The notes beneath the pieces were generated by a model. It was not told the DNA's origin and searched no databases. It saw only the letters and a program-made list of their open reading frames with translations. Of a DNA stretch of 64,000 nt, positions 43,462 through 56,218 are shown piece by piece. Each line of letters starts with the position of its first letter. Within the stretch, counting starts at the first letter, position 1. The stretch lies in contig CP099420.1 in assembly GCA_024114885.1 (NCBI GenBank), positions 3,038,001 to 3,102,000 on the forward strand. The letters run 5' to 3'. The stretch is from Septoria linicola (lineage: Eukaryota; Ascomycota; Dothideomycetes; Mycosphaerellales; Mycosphaerellaceae). The position numbers were made by a program, and so were the translations under genes.

Positions 43462-46400
43462 ATATACTAAATAGGAGTAACCTATATTAGTATAAGTTAC
43501 TTATATCTCTTATAGTTTATAGAAAACATTTAGGGCCTAGAAGTTTCTCTAACTATATTGCTAACGAAGCTAGTTTATACCTAGTAGTATATAAGTTAGT
43601 AAAGATCTCTATAAGATAGTAGTATATTTCTACTTTATTAATACCTGCCTAGTTCTCTACTATTATACCTAGTATTACTAGAGTTAGAAGAGGCTACTTA
43701 GCCTTCCTACTACCTAGTAATAGAAACTCTACTAAGAGAGAAAGATCTAAGTCTTAGTAATTTCCTAAATATAAGGAATCTCTATCCCTTAGAGCTAGTC
43801 TCTCTACTATAAGAAATTACTCTTCTCTAGAATCCTTAGCTAGTCTAAAGTATTCTACTAATTATTTATTCTATTTACCTATTTCTATAATAGACTAAGA
43901 GGACAAGAAGAGCTAAAGGATTCTAATCCTAGATAGAACTAACTAGAAGAGATAGTTTAAGCTATAGATAGATAAGCTAGAAGGGAAGGACTAGTTCTAG
44001 GCAATTAGCTAACTAATTATTAGAGGGAACCTATATATAGTTTAGTAGGATACTAGTCTCTAGATATATATTACTTAGAATTAATACTTCTTAAAAGATA
44101 ATATAGTATATAGGTTTAGTATTAGATATAGTATTAGTAAAGATAATAAGATAGAGCTAGAGATATAGTATATTACTATACTAGTAGCTAAGATATAGGT
44201 AATTCTCTAGAATAAGTATAATAGAGTCCTAAAGTCCTATACTATAGGTCTAATTAAGTAGTTTATTATATTTAGGATATTACCTAATAAGACAATTAGG
44301 GAAGTATAGAGATACCTTAGAGGCCTAGGTAAGAGGATTACTAAGATTAATCCTTAGGAAGCTTACTACTAGAGCTAAGAGAAAAGGCTAAAATATCTCC
44401 TATAGTCCCTTCCTATATTATACTAAGTAGCTAAGGATACTATTATAATCTAACTATTCTTAGATATAGATACTATTCTCCTTCTACTTAAGTCCTAAGA
44501 GGTAAGAAATAATCTAGATAAGATAGATATAGGTCTAGCTATATTCTATTCTAGGTAGCTTTACTAAGGAAAGTCTCTACTAATATACTAGCTCTATAAG
44601 AAAGGGAAGCACTAGTTAAAGGATTATTCTAACCTTTCTACTACTAAGAAACTATCCTAGTAGAGAAATAGTACTAAGAACTAGAAGGACCCTTAGGGAT
44701 TATTCTTTAGAAGGAGGGTTAGAAGATCCCTATTACTAAAGAATACTAGATATATTAAGAAAGCTATCTATAAGTTATTATTATATAATAAGCTAAAGAA
44801 GGTTATTTAGAAAATAGGTAAGTAGTTTTAAAGGATAGAAAAGTCTAGAAAGCTTCTAAAGAAAAGATTTTTAGCCTAGGAGTCTAGTTCTAGTTCTAAT
44901 TCTAGAACTTACTCTAGTTCTAGAAGTAATAATAATTCTCTATTAGAAGATAATAACTAAGATAAGTTAGCCTATTCTATAATTAAGGCTAAAGGCAAGT
45001 TATTACTCTAAGAATAGCTCTTAGATTCCTATACCTTATCCTATATAACTAACTAACTATCCTTCTTTAGATTAGTAAAGCTACTAAGGAAGAAAGTATA
45101 GATTAAGGTAGGAGGAGGATACCTCTATATAACCTACTCTAGGCTAGTATAGATAAAGAGAATCTTAGAAGGAGAAGTTCTACTTAATAAAGTACTATTT
45201 ATTCCTAATCTTAGAGTAAATCTTATATTATAGGATTAGTTTAGTAAGTAATTTAGAGTCTAGAAGCCTAATTTTACTCTTACCTCCCTAGATAGCTAAA
45301 TAGTTATAAAGACTAAGCTAGTTAGAGGTGTTCTATTTATTAGTAAGATATTACCTCTTCTATAGGAAAAGTTATATTACTTACTATATAATCCTATAGA
45401 GGTTAATAATGCCTATACTACCCTATTAGAGAAGGATCTAAAATAGTAGAAGCTATAGTATAGAAGATTTATATACTTTAGAAGAGGGTTACTCTTAAAC
45501 CTTTATAAAGTTACTAACCTAAAGAAGAGAATTCTAATTCCTAACTAGGAAGAGTATAAGTATAGGATCTATATAATAGGTAAGATAAAGAAATACCTAG
45601 GTAAGTCTATTAAGAGAAGACCTAAAAGATTAGCCCTTATATTAGTAGATATTTATAGACTATTACTATTATTAGTAAAAGGTTTTATATAGTAGCTTAA
45701 GATTATTAATAATTTCTTAAGAAAGAAATAGGCATTTCTACTTAAAGCTAGATTAGATATACTAACTATTCTTTAGAACTAGAGGATTAAGGTAGAAAGG
45801 TAGTTAGTAGCACTCCTTAAGTCTATAAGAGCTAATAATGCTAGAGAGATTACTACTTTAATTAAATAGTAGGAGAAGGACTTTAGAATTACTCTTAAGC
45901 TAACTAAGGCCTATAATTTACTCTAGAATAGAGTAGTTAAGAGGTCTATCTAAATATTAGAGGCCTCTATTAGAGTAATACTTAAAGAAAGTAAGATACC
46001 TATTAAGTTTTAGCTAGAAGCTCTTAAAGCATAGGTATATATAAGGAACAAGCTCCTAAATAGACCTAATATTAAGGGATTTAAGCTCTTACCTAATAAA
46101 GCTTTTAATAGGATTAAACTAATAGTCTCCTACCTTAAAGTATAGGGATATAGAGCTATAGTATATATAGATATAAGAGTATAGCCTTAGTAGGCAAGGA
46201 GTAATAAACTAATAAATAGAGGAAAGGATACTATGTTTATTAAATACTATAATAATATAGTAAAGGTATAGAAGTTCTAGGAGCTAGATATAAAGGCTAT
46301 TAAGTAGTATACTAATATAATCTTCTTTAAAGATAAGCTAGGTAGAGAATTAGACTTAAATATTAAGATTAAGAATCTCCCTAGTTTAGCTCTAGAAAGA

Positions 46401-49187
46401 AGACCTATTAGAAGGCTAAGAACTATTAGTTAGGCTACTCTATAAGCTAGTAGGAGTACCCTAGGTGCTCCTAGTCTAAGCTAGTAGAAACCTCCTCCTC
46501 CTTAGCTATTAGTATAGGTTTAGGAAGGAAAGAAACTCTTTATATAACTTCTACCTCTACTAGAAGATATAGGAGAGTATAGAAAATTCCTAGATTAAGG
46601 GAAAGTTAAGAAAGAATCTAAGAATTCTACCTAAGAAACTATAGAGATAGATTAGGAGTAGATAGTTCTAAGGTAAACTCTTAGAAAGAGGAAAGTATCC
46701 TAAGAACTTAATAGATTTAATTAGAAGCTAAAGCTAATTAGGCTTAAGCTAGATTAGAATAGTTAGCTAGATAAAGAAATGCTCCTAGAGTATTAGGCTT
46801 TCTTCTTAGCTATAAGCTCTATTAACCTAGGTATCCTATAGGACCTAGAATTCTTAGAGGAAGTTAAAGAGATTATATTCTTAGCTACTAAAGAAGTAGG
46901 AATATATAAATAGGAGGTTCTAATCCTAAAGAACTATAAGGAAGTAGTAAGTAATCCTAAGTAGGGTTATCTCTAGTAAGAAGCTATTTAGAAGGAGCTA
47001 GATATACTTATAAGTAATAATACCTAGACTATAGTAGTCCTACTAAAAGAGGCTAACTTAGTTACCTTAAGATAGGTCTTTAATATTAAGAGAAAGCTTA
47101 GTAGAGCTATTAAAAAGTTTAAGGTAAGACTAGTTATAAGAGGGTTCTCTTAAAAGTATAGAGTAGACTATATAGAAACTTTTGCTCCTATAGTTAGGTA
47201 GGATACTCTAAGAGGATTTATAGCTATAGTCTATAAGAAGGACCTAGTTCTATACTAAGTAGATATAAATAATGTATTTATAGAGAGTACCCTATATAAG
47301 GATATCTATATAATCCTACTACTAGGTATTAACCTACTAACTAGTATAGTCTTATAAGTTCTAAGGAGTCTCTATAGGCTAAAGTAAGCTATAAGAGACT
47401 AGAATCAGCTATATATATTAAAGCTAAAAGGAATAGGATTTAGATAATTAGAAGTAGACCTATATCTTCTAATCTATAAGAAAAGGAAAGACCTAATAAT
47501 CCTAATCTATATTAATAATATACCTATTACTATAGAGAGACTAGAGGATGTCCTCTAGTTTAAAGACTAACTTAGTAAGGTCTTTAAGATTAAAGATCTT
47601 AGAGAGCTAGACAAGATTCTTAGAATAAAACTAATAAGAAACAGACAGTAAGGCTAGCTAAAACTTAACTAGAAGTATTATATCTAAGAGAACCTAGCTA
47701 AGATAGGAATAGGCTAAGAAACTATATTACTAACTCTTTTACTAATAGATAGCTATAAAAGTCTAAAGCCTACTAGACTAAATAATAAAAGGTATAATAA
47801 ATAAGAGTACTAATCTATTATTAGAACATAGATATAGCTTATAACTATTATAAGACTAGACATTTTATTTACTTTTAGAAGATTAAGCTCCTATATTAGT
47901 AATCTAATAGTAGGATATATAAAGGCTCTAAAGAAGCTAACTAGATACCTAAGATTAAACCTAGACCTTAGTCTAAGATACTTAAGGAATAGTTAAGGCT
48001 ATCTTACTAGATATATAGACTCTAACTATATAATAGACAAGACTAACAGAGTCTTAATCCTTAGATATATCTTCTTCCTTTATAGTATACTAATCTCCTA
48101 GATAAGTAAGAAGTAGAAATCTATAGCTATATCTATAATAGAAGCTAAATATATAGCTATAGGAGCGTATATAAAATAGTTATAGTTCCTTAGTACTCTT
48201 TTAAGAGAGCTTAGATACCTAGAGTTAGTAGGAGAATGTTCTTACTAACTAAGGATCCTTAGTAATTAGGAAACTATTACTAGAATTAGGCTAATTTAGT
48301 TAAAAGGTAATAACTAAGCTGCCCTTACTCTAGTTAAGGACTTATATATTTATAATAAGTCTAAACATATTAATATCTTATATAATACTATAAGAAAGCT
48401 CTAGTAGAACAGACTTATCTCTATTAAATATATAAATATAAAAGAGATAGTAGTAGATAGTCTTACTAAGCTAAAGAATAGACTATAGTTTTAGGAGTTT
48501 ATAAGGTAGCTCTACCTTATATAAGAGATATATAAAAGATAACTCTAAGCCTTAGAGTTAAACTAAGAGGAGTCTAAAAAGAAAGATTTTAGTTACTTAA
48601 CTCCTCCTTAGTTAGACTTTATAAAGTCCTAAATACTCTTACTAATATTAGACCTATTACTAACTATAATATTACTATATAGTACCTAGCTAAACTAGAT
48701 ACCCCCTAAGGCTAAGTACTAGTTAATATTAAAGACCTCCTCTATAGTAGCTATTATCTCCTCTACTAGTATATAGTTACTCTACTCCCTAGCTTAATAT
48801 AAGATCCTTATAGCTAAGAATAGTATACTCTAAAGGCTATTAGGGAACTAAGAAGCTATATAGAATATAACTAAGTAGGAGACTAGGCTATAAGGAATCT
48901 AGGGAGCTATTAGAATTAGCTATAAGAAAGGATAGAGGTAACTTACTAGATAGTCTATATCCTAAACAATCTACTCCTATATAAGAGAGGAGGAAGATCT
49001 TATAGAAGGTATTTCTTTTACCTTTTTATAGGAGATAGTAATATAGAAAGTTTATTAGATTAATAGTTAGTACTATCTAGTTATTAGTCTAAAAAGTAAG
49101 TACTTAATAACTAATTAAGATTAGGACTAGTATTTAAGTACTATAGATAATCTATTAAAAGATCTAACTATATAGTATAAGTAGGAG

Positions 49188-49464
49188 TATTAAGAATGTA
49201 TCCTAGATAGTTAGTCTAGATATAGACTTCTAAGCATAGTTCTAGATACCTAAGGCATCTACCTAAGGCTTAGTAAGAGGTATATCTTACTTCTCTTTCT
49301 TCTCTTCTTAGATAACTAACTTAATTAACTTTATATTTAGTTCCTAGTATATTACTACTATACTATATATATAAGTTAGTTCAAGATTAATCCTCTATTC
49401 TTCTTTACTACGCTATACCCTCCTAGACATTATATAGTATATAATACGCTCTCTACTTTTAATA
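49188..49464 (+). repeat. Copia LTR (3' LTR of B3)
   Basis: This 277-bp copy is preceded by the purine-rich AAGTAGGAG, the likely polypurine tract, and followed by the duplicated GAAAG. Confidence 0.87.
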
Positions 49465-52429
49465 GAAAGGATACTATATTTATTAGATACTATAATAATA
49501 TAGTAAAGGTATAGAAGTTCTAGGAGCTAGATATAAAGGCTATTAAGTAGTATACTAATATAATCTTCTTTAAAGATAAGCTAGGTAGAGAATTAGACTT
49601 AAATATTAAGATTAAGAATCTCCCTAGTTTAGCTCTAGAAAGAAGACCTATTAGAAGGCTAAGAACTATTAGCTAGCCTACTTTATAAGCTAGTAGGAGT
49701 ACCTTAAGTACTCCTAGTCTAGGCTAGTAGAAGCCTCCTTCCTCTTAGCTATTAGTATAGGTTTAGAAAGGAAAGAAACTCTTTATATAACTTCTATCTC
49801 TATTAGAAGATATAGGAGAGTATAGAAAATTTCTAGACTAAAAGAAAGTTAAGAAAGAATCTAAGAATTCTACCTAAGAAACTATAGAGATAGATTATAA
49901 GTAGATAGCTCTAAAGTAAACTCTTAGAAAGAGAAAAGTATTCTAAGAACTTAATAGATTTAACTAAAAGCTAAAGCTAATTAGGCTTAAGCTAGATTAG
50001 AATAGTTAGCTAGATAAGGAAATACTCCTAGAGTATTAGGCTTTCTTCTTAGCTATAAGCTCTATTAACCTAGATATTCTATAAAACTTAGAATTCTTAA
50101 AGGAAGTTAAAGAGATTATATTCTCTACTACTAAAGAAGTAGGAATATATAAATAGAAGGTTCTAATCCTAAGGAACTATAAGGAAGTAGTAAGTAATCC
50201 TAAGTAGAGTTATCTCTAGTAAGAAGCTATTTAGAAGAAGCTAGATATACTTATAAGTAATAATACCTAGACTATAGTAGTCCTACTAAAAAAGGCTAAC
50301 TTAGTTACTTTAAGATAGGTCTTTAATATTAAGAGAAAGCTTAATAGAGCTATTAAAAAGTTTAAGGTAAGACTAGTTATAAGAGGGTTCTCTTAAAAGT
50401 ATAGAGTAGACTATATAGAAACTTTTACTTCTATAGTTAGGTAGGATACTCTAAGAGGATTTATAGCTATAGTCTATAAGAAGGACCTAGTTCTATACTA
50501 AGTAGATATAAATAATATATTTATAGAGAGTACTCTATATAAGGATATCTATATAATCCTACTACTAGGTATTAACCTACTAACTAGTATAGTCTTATAA
50601 GTTCTAAGGAGTCTCTATAGGCTAAAGTAAGCTATAAGAGACTAGAATTAGCTATATATATTAAAGCTAAAAGGAATAGGATTTAGATAATTAGAAGTAG
50701 ACCTATATCTTCTAATCTATAAGAAAAGGAAAGACCTAATAATCCTAATCTATATTAATAATATACCTATTACTATAGAGAGACTAGAAGATATCCTCTA
50801 GTTTAAAGACTAACTTAGTAAGATCTTTAAGATTAAAGATCTTAGAGAGCTAGACAAGATTCTTAGAATAAGACTAATAAGAAATAGATAGTAAGGCTAG
50901 CTAAAACTTAACTAGAAGTATTATATCTAAGAGAACCTAGCTAAGATAGGAATAGGCTAAGAAACTATATTACTAACTCTTTTACTAATAGATAGCTATA
51001 AAAGTCTAAAGCCTACTAGCCTAAATAATAAAAGATATAATAAATAGGAGTACTAATCTATTATTAGAATATAGATATAGCTTATAACTATTATAAGACT
51101 AGATATTTTATTTACCCTTAGAAGATTAAGCTTCTATATTAGTAATCTAATAGTAGGATATATAAAGGCTCTAAAGAAGCTAACTAGATACCTAAGATTA
51201 AACCTAGACCTTAGTCTAAGATACTTAAGGAATAGTTAAGGCTATCTTACTAGATATATAGACTCTAACTATATAATAGACAAGACTAATAGAGTCTTAA
51301 TCCTTAGATATATCTTCTTCCTTTATAGTATACTAATCTCCTAGATAAGTAAGAAGTAGAAATCTATAGCTATATCTATAATAGAAGCTAAATATATAGC
51401 TATAGGAGTATATATAAAATAGTTATAGTTCCTTAGTACTCTTTTAAGAGAGCTTAGATACTTAGAGTTAGTAGGAGAATATTCTTACTAACTAAGGATC
51501 CTTAGTAACTAGGAAACTATTACTAGAATTAGGCTAATTTAGCTAAAAGGTAATAACTAAGCTACTCTTACTCTAGTTAAAAACTTATATATTTATAATA
51601 AGTCTAAATATATTAATATCTTATATAATATTATAAGAAAGCTCTAGTAGAATAGACTTATCTCTATTAAATATATAAATATAAAAGAGATAGTAGTAGA
51701 TAGTCTTACTAAGCTAAAGAATAGACTATAGTTTTAGGAGTTTATAAGGTAGCTCTACCTTATATAAGAGATATATAAAAGATAACTCTAAGCCTTAGAG
51801 TTAAACTAAGAGGAGTCTAAAAGAAAGATTTTAGTTACTTAACTCCTCCTTAGTTAGACTTTATAAAGTCTTAAATACTCTTACTAATATTAGACCTATT
51901 ACTAACTATAATATTACTATATAGCACCTAGCTAAACTAGACACCCTCTAAGGCTAAGTACTAGTTAATATTAAAGACCTCCTCTATAGTAGCTATTATC
52001 TCCTCTACTAGTATATAGTTACTCTACTTCCTAGCTTAATATAAGATCTCTATAGCTAAGAATAGTATACTCTAAAGGCTATTAGGGAACTAAGAAGCTA
52101 TATAGAATATAACTAAGTAGAGGACTAGGCTATAAGGAATCTAGAGAGCTATTAGAATTAGGTATAAGAAAGAATAGAAGTAACTTACTAGATAGTCTAT
52201 ATCCTAAATAATCTACTCCTATATAAGAGAGAAGGAAGATCTTATAGAAGGTATTTCTTTTACCTTTTTATAGAAGATAGTAGTATAGAAAGTTTATTAG
52301 ATTAATAGTTAGTACTATCTAGTTATTAGTCTAAAAAGTAAGTACTTAATAACTAATTAAGATTAGGGCTAGTACTTAAGTATTATAGATAATCTATAGA
52401 AAGATCTAACTATATAGTATAAGTAGGAG

Positions 52430-52706
52430 TATTAAGAATATATCCTAGATAGTTAGTCTAGATATAGATATTTAAGTATAGTTCTAGATACCTAAGGTAT
52501 CTACCTAAGGCTTAGTAAGAAGTATATCTTGCTTCTCTTTCTTCTCTTCTTAGATAACTAACTTAATTAACTTTATATTTAGTTCCTAGTATATTACTAC
52601 TATACTATATATATAAGTTAGTTTAAGATTAATTCTCTATTCTTCTTTACTATACTATACCCTCCTTAATATTATATAGTATATAATACGCTCTCTACTT
52701 TTAATA
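52430..52706 (+). repeat. Copia LTR (3' LTR of B2)
   Basis: This 277-bp copy is preceded by AAGTAGGAG and followed by CTTAA, the right target duplication of B2. Confidence 0.87.
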
Positions 52707-53149
52707 CTTAATATACTTAATAAACTAATAGAATACTAGGTTCTTAGTTATTAATAATAGTAGGCTAGCTAAGTAGATCTATTAAGTATAGAATAAGGTA
52801 GCCTCTACCTATTATTTATTAGATAACCTGTCTATAAAGCTATCTAGTCTTAGCCTCTTATTCTACCTCTAAGGCTAGTAGGACTATTTAATACTCTATA
52901 GATAGGCCTAATACTTAGCTAGATAGGCTATTACTCTATAAATATCTCTTCTAGATAATTTAGTACTATAGTAGTTATACCTAAAGCGATATTATAGTAC
53001 CTTTAAGGCCTCTCTAACCTTAGAACGGCTAAAGTATACCTAGGTAGAGTAGATTAGAAGTATATATAGTAATAGAATATAGTTAAGTAGTTAGGTTACT
53101 TAGGTAAGAGGCTATAGGTTAGAGGATGCAGAGTTTTTACTAACTAATG

Positions 53150-53247
53150 GGGTATCACGTGTTATACCATGATACAGCGAGTGGCGATAACATTGTGTAT
53201 CATGGTACATGGTACGTACCATGTACCATAATACACTCACATCCCTA
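53150..53247 (-). repeat. Right terminal/subterminal region of the hAT-like element with a 28-bp palindrome
   Basis: It ends CTCACATCCCTA, the inverse of the left end. A perfect 28-bp palindrome at 53202-53229 is centred on TACGTA and built from CATGGTAC units. It shares GGTACGTACCATG with the left end (32257-32269). Confidence 0.75.
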
Positions 53248-53255
53248 AGCTCGCC
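53248..53255 (+). repeat. Right 8-bp target-site duplication, AGCTCGCC
   Basis: This is an exact match to 32235-32242. Before insertion the site read TTAAGCTCGCCGCGGG. Confidence 0.85.
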
Positions 53256-53631
53256 GCGGGTCCACGGGCAAGCACGGCCAAGACGTCTGAAACCCTTCGC
53301 TGTTCATCAGATACACATGACCCAAGCTGCAGGCAGTACCTCGTCACGTACAGTAAAACAGTAGAAGTCGAAAGTGCCGAAAGTGCCGTGAGTGCAATGG
53401 GGGGAGAGAGGGATCACGAGTGAAAGTACGCAGAGCATCGGATCAAAGATTTTCCCATTGAACTGCACCAAATCTTGGCCTGAGCTCTGGAACTACAGTG
53501 TGCTCGACATCGTTGCGTTTGTGCTCATATAATCGATCAATCACGCCTTCGTGCAGCTCAATCGTCTCGAATCCCATTCACTGCGCACGTGTATCAGGAA
53601 CAACGTTGTCAATATCCAGAACGCCACCAAC

Positions 53632-54077
53632 ATGCCGATTACTCAAGACTTCACTTTGCCCAGTTCTGCAGAGAGCCTCCAAATATCGCCAGGTTCAGCG
53701 TTCTTCATTGCTTTCCTGGCCTCAAAAGACCCAAACACCAAGAAGCCATGGTGTCCTGACGTTGTAGCCGCTCTGCCTACGCTGGAAGCCACATTTAAGG
53801 GCGAGAAGAAGCCCGCAGCAGCTTTTGTTGAGGTTGGCCAGAGACCTGAGTATGTGCTCCGTCGTCGTACGAAACGTGCACATATGCTTATATTGTCAAT
53901 AGCTGGAAAGAAGCCAAGAATGTCTTCCGAACAAAGTGGAATGTGCACAATGTGCCAACACTGGTGCGCTATGAAAAGCCCGGAAGTGACGCGAAGGAGG
54001 TTGGGCGATTAATCGAGGGGGAGATTCTTGACGAGTCTCGACTACAGGAGCTGATATCTGGGTCTTCGAAGAACTAG
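53632..54077 (+). CDS. TXNDC17-like (DUF953) thioredoxin-fold protein, 130 aa
   Basis: This is a cytosolic thioredoxin-fold protein of the TXNDC17/TRP14 family, whose members reduce disulfides in small substrates. The exons are 53632-53849 and 53903-54077, with a 53-nt intron (GTATGT...AATAG) that splits an Asp codon. The N-terminus MPITQDFTLPS leads to the WCPD motif (KPWCPDVVAALP). Exon 2 supplies the conserved VPTLVRYE strand with its cis-proline, then a helix to the end. The length matches the human protein (123 residues). The usual second active-site Cys of WCPDC is Val here, so classical dithiol reductase chemistry is not possible with this motif alone. The start was chosen at MPITQ because the longer upstream frame has no family resemblance. 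The gene converges on the permease pseudogene 190 bp away. Confidence 0.82.
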
Positions 54078-54266
54078 CTTCCACAGGTAGCCGTACAGCA
54101 CAATGAACCTCATCCTTGCCTGAAGCTTACTTCACGGTCACGCTGTCAATTCTTGTTCTGTACCAGACGTCTTGTGGCCCAAGTCTTCGTCCACGGGATC
54201 GACAGCCCGCTTTGGTCTGTTAGATCTTGTAAGTGAGTAGTTCTTCCGGAGGTCATTCATGATGCC

Positions 54267-56218
54267 TTACGATAGTCGCCCATGGAGGACCTTCAAAGTT
54301 GTGACAAAAGTGATCGCCAGACCTCCAAATAGGATGAGAACTTGATAGCCATACTTGTATTTTGGCGCATCGTATGTCGGAAAGAGGACAACTGAGCCGG
54401 GTCAGCATGAGAACAGTACAAGTACAGATGAATTTACGTGGCACCCAGAGCACCCACGCATACGACACCACATTGGCCACAGCCACAAGAAGCTGTCTGA
54501 GGTTTGGATCTCCGGCATTCAGCTTGCTTGCCCAGGCCTTGAGAATGGTCAGCACGCCGTCTTGTTATGATAATAATCTGGAAGATATATACAATAGGAA
54601 CCGGTGTCGCTGCCGATCCGGCGTAGGAGAGGTAGTATGCGAACATGAGTGCCGGTCTCGAGATATGCCACACAGAGAGCAGTATGTTTGACAAGATCGT
54701 GAGGAACTGCAAGCTGATGATGAGCCAGTAGAACTTTCCGGTACGATCCGCGATCATGCCCCAGGCCAGTGTGATGACTATTGCAGGAGCATTGCCGCCG
54801 GTGGGCAAGTAGTTGATCTTGTCAACACTGTAGCCTTCGGCTTTGAGCCAAAGATTGAAGTAGCTTGTTGCCGTGTGGCAAGCTGCGATCATACTGATGA
54901 GCAAAGATTAGTAGATTGAACACTAGGTGATGTATGACCCGGGGAACTCACGTGTAGCTTCAAACAAACACCCAAAGCTGCCACGTTGACAGGATTCGCT
55001 TGCTCTCTTTCAATGTCAGCTTCACGGGAGCCTGATGGCCGAACTTCTCCACTCGCTCAATGCCATAGCGAATGTGCTGTTCTTGTCAGCACAAACATGA
55101 ACCCAATCATCCTCGACAGTCAGCTCACCTCAGCAGACCAGTAGAACGCTTTGGTAGTGTGTGGTTTGTCGGGCAACAAGGTGAAGCCGGCAATTGCAGC
55201 TGGAATTGATATCACCCCATCCATGACCTACAGCAAAGAATGAAGGTCAGCATTGCGTCTTCGCCCGCAGCGCCGTGGTATGCGTGCGACCCTTGACACC
55301 ACAACCAAGGAGCGCAATGCTCCCGGTGATCTTGTACTTACAAATGACCACCGCCATCCCGCGAGCCCATGCTTCTCATTCATGCCATTGTAAAGACCAG
55401 CTTGGAGATAACCGCTGAACATGCTGGCTATGGACTCGACTTCTAAAAGAACGGCGGTACGCTTGGCCAACTCTTGCGGTCCATACCACGAGCCATGGAT
55501 CGCAATATATCCTGGGAAAGCACATGACTCGAACAGGCCAATGAAGAAGCGCAATGCGAACATCTTGTAGAGGATCAGTACCTCGCGACCACTTCGACAT
55601 GGCGAAACTGACTGTCTATATGTTCTTGGCGAAGCCCATAGCAATCACGAGTGCAGACCATGCGACTTCGCAAGCAGGGATAAGAACTGACGGCCGCACG
55701 AACCGGAGTTGAAACATCTGTGCTGGTACACTACCAATGATGATGCCCAAAGCGAACCAAGTGTCCAGCCAGTTCCGTTCGTTGCCATATAGAGACAGGT
55801 CTTCTTGCATGCCACTGACGAAGGCATTGCCTGCGATACAGAATTACTCAGTGCAGCACTCGCAAAGCATGACCGTTCGCTTACTGTAATTTGTTTGATC
55901 GAGACTTGATGATGGCATTAGCTTACTTCTGAGGAAACTTCAAAGGCCACTGACTACTTGACGAAGTATCCGAGGCAGACTATTGGGCTAAGTGACAGTC
56001 AGAGCGAGCCTATGCCCCGATGGAGGCCATACAACATACAACAGACCAAGATCTAGGCGTCGAATGTAGCGGCGATATTCGACATCACCGTCAGCAGAGT
56101 CCCACAGGAAAGACAAGACTCTATGCCAGAGTGGTGACGTTTGCTGGGCCACAACAATGCTGTCGATTTCGACTCGAGCAGATGTCTTTGCATTGTCGGC
56201 AGTGGCATCGCTTGACAT
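54267..56218 (-). pseudogene. MFS permease of the allantoate/pantothenate (Dal5/Fen2-Liz1) type, 10 exons, two in-frame stops
   Basis: Plasma-membrane anion:cation symporters of this family import vitamins, ureides or organic acids. The exons from the start are 56040-56218, 55955-55987, 55885-55904, 55613-55830, 55342-55563, 55129-55227, 54952-55076, 54593-54893, 54438-54537 and 54267-54391. All nine introns obey GT-AG, and the sum is exactly 474 codons. The family signature FVKYLDQTNYSNAFVSGM is built across four exons, one only 20 nt long. Later blocks such as ALRFFIGLFESCAFPGYIAI and GWRWSF match well. In-frame TAG (55618-55616, after FAKNI) stands where relatives usually have Gln, explained by CAG to TAG. 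In-frame TGA follows WVFV at the end of exon 7. Continuous phase over ten exons argues that decay is recent. The substrate cannot be told. Confidence 0.78.

Larger units (their letters stand above)
43167..49464 (+). mobile_element. Ty1/Copia element B3, nested inside B2
   Basis: The element is 6,298 bp with LTRs 43167-43443 and 49188-49464 and the duplication GAAAG. It is the youngest insertion here because it interrupts B2. A gag zinc knuckle can be read at 44586-44627 with C-x2-C-x4-H-x4-C spacing; three Cys codons appear as TAC or TAT, and His is still CAC. The reverse transcriptase active site is at 47508-47519 as Tyr-Ile-Asn-Asn, the expected YxDD with Asp-to-Asn changes. A Copia RNase H signature follows at about 48000-48160. 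Gag knuckle and RT are in the same frame, so the ancestor had one Gag-Pol frame. It is dead, with stops throughout. Confidence 0.9.
40109..52706 (+). mobile_element. Ty1/Copia element B2 (plus strand), interrupted by B3
   Basis: LTRs are at 40109-40383 and 52430-52706, flanked by the target duplication CTTAA (40104-40108 and 52707-52711). Without the inserted B3 and its duplication the element is 6,294 bp, matching the family. The 5' half (gag-like region and the start of pol) is at 40384-43166. The 3' half (reverse transcriptase, RNase H, 3' LTR) is at 49470-52706. All frames carry many stops. Confidence 0.88.
32243..53247. mobile_element. hAT-like DNA transposon (about 2.1 kb) inflated to 21 kb by three nested Copia elements
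   Basis: The left end reads TAGTGATGTAAGT and the right end, on the other strand, reads TAGGGATGTGAGT. Both then run into copies of GGTACGTACCATG. With the 8-bp duplication AGCTCGCC outside, this defines one insertion. Removing B1, B2 (which contains B3) and their duplications leaves about 2,100 bp in three parts: 32243-33398, 39701-40108 and 52712-53247. The interior is RIP-mutated, but the outer about 130 bp on each side retain CA and TG. A degenerate minus-strand coding trace with an acidic segment is visible near 32400-32450. I could not identify a transposase domain, so the hAT assignment rests on the ends and the duplication length. Confidence 0.8.

Noticed and set aside
33399..52706. 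Direct and inverted 275-bp repeats considered as a CRISPR-like or satellite array
   Set aside because: They occur in pairs 6.3 kb apart with target duplications and retrotransposon coding between; they are LTRs.
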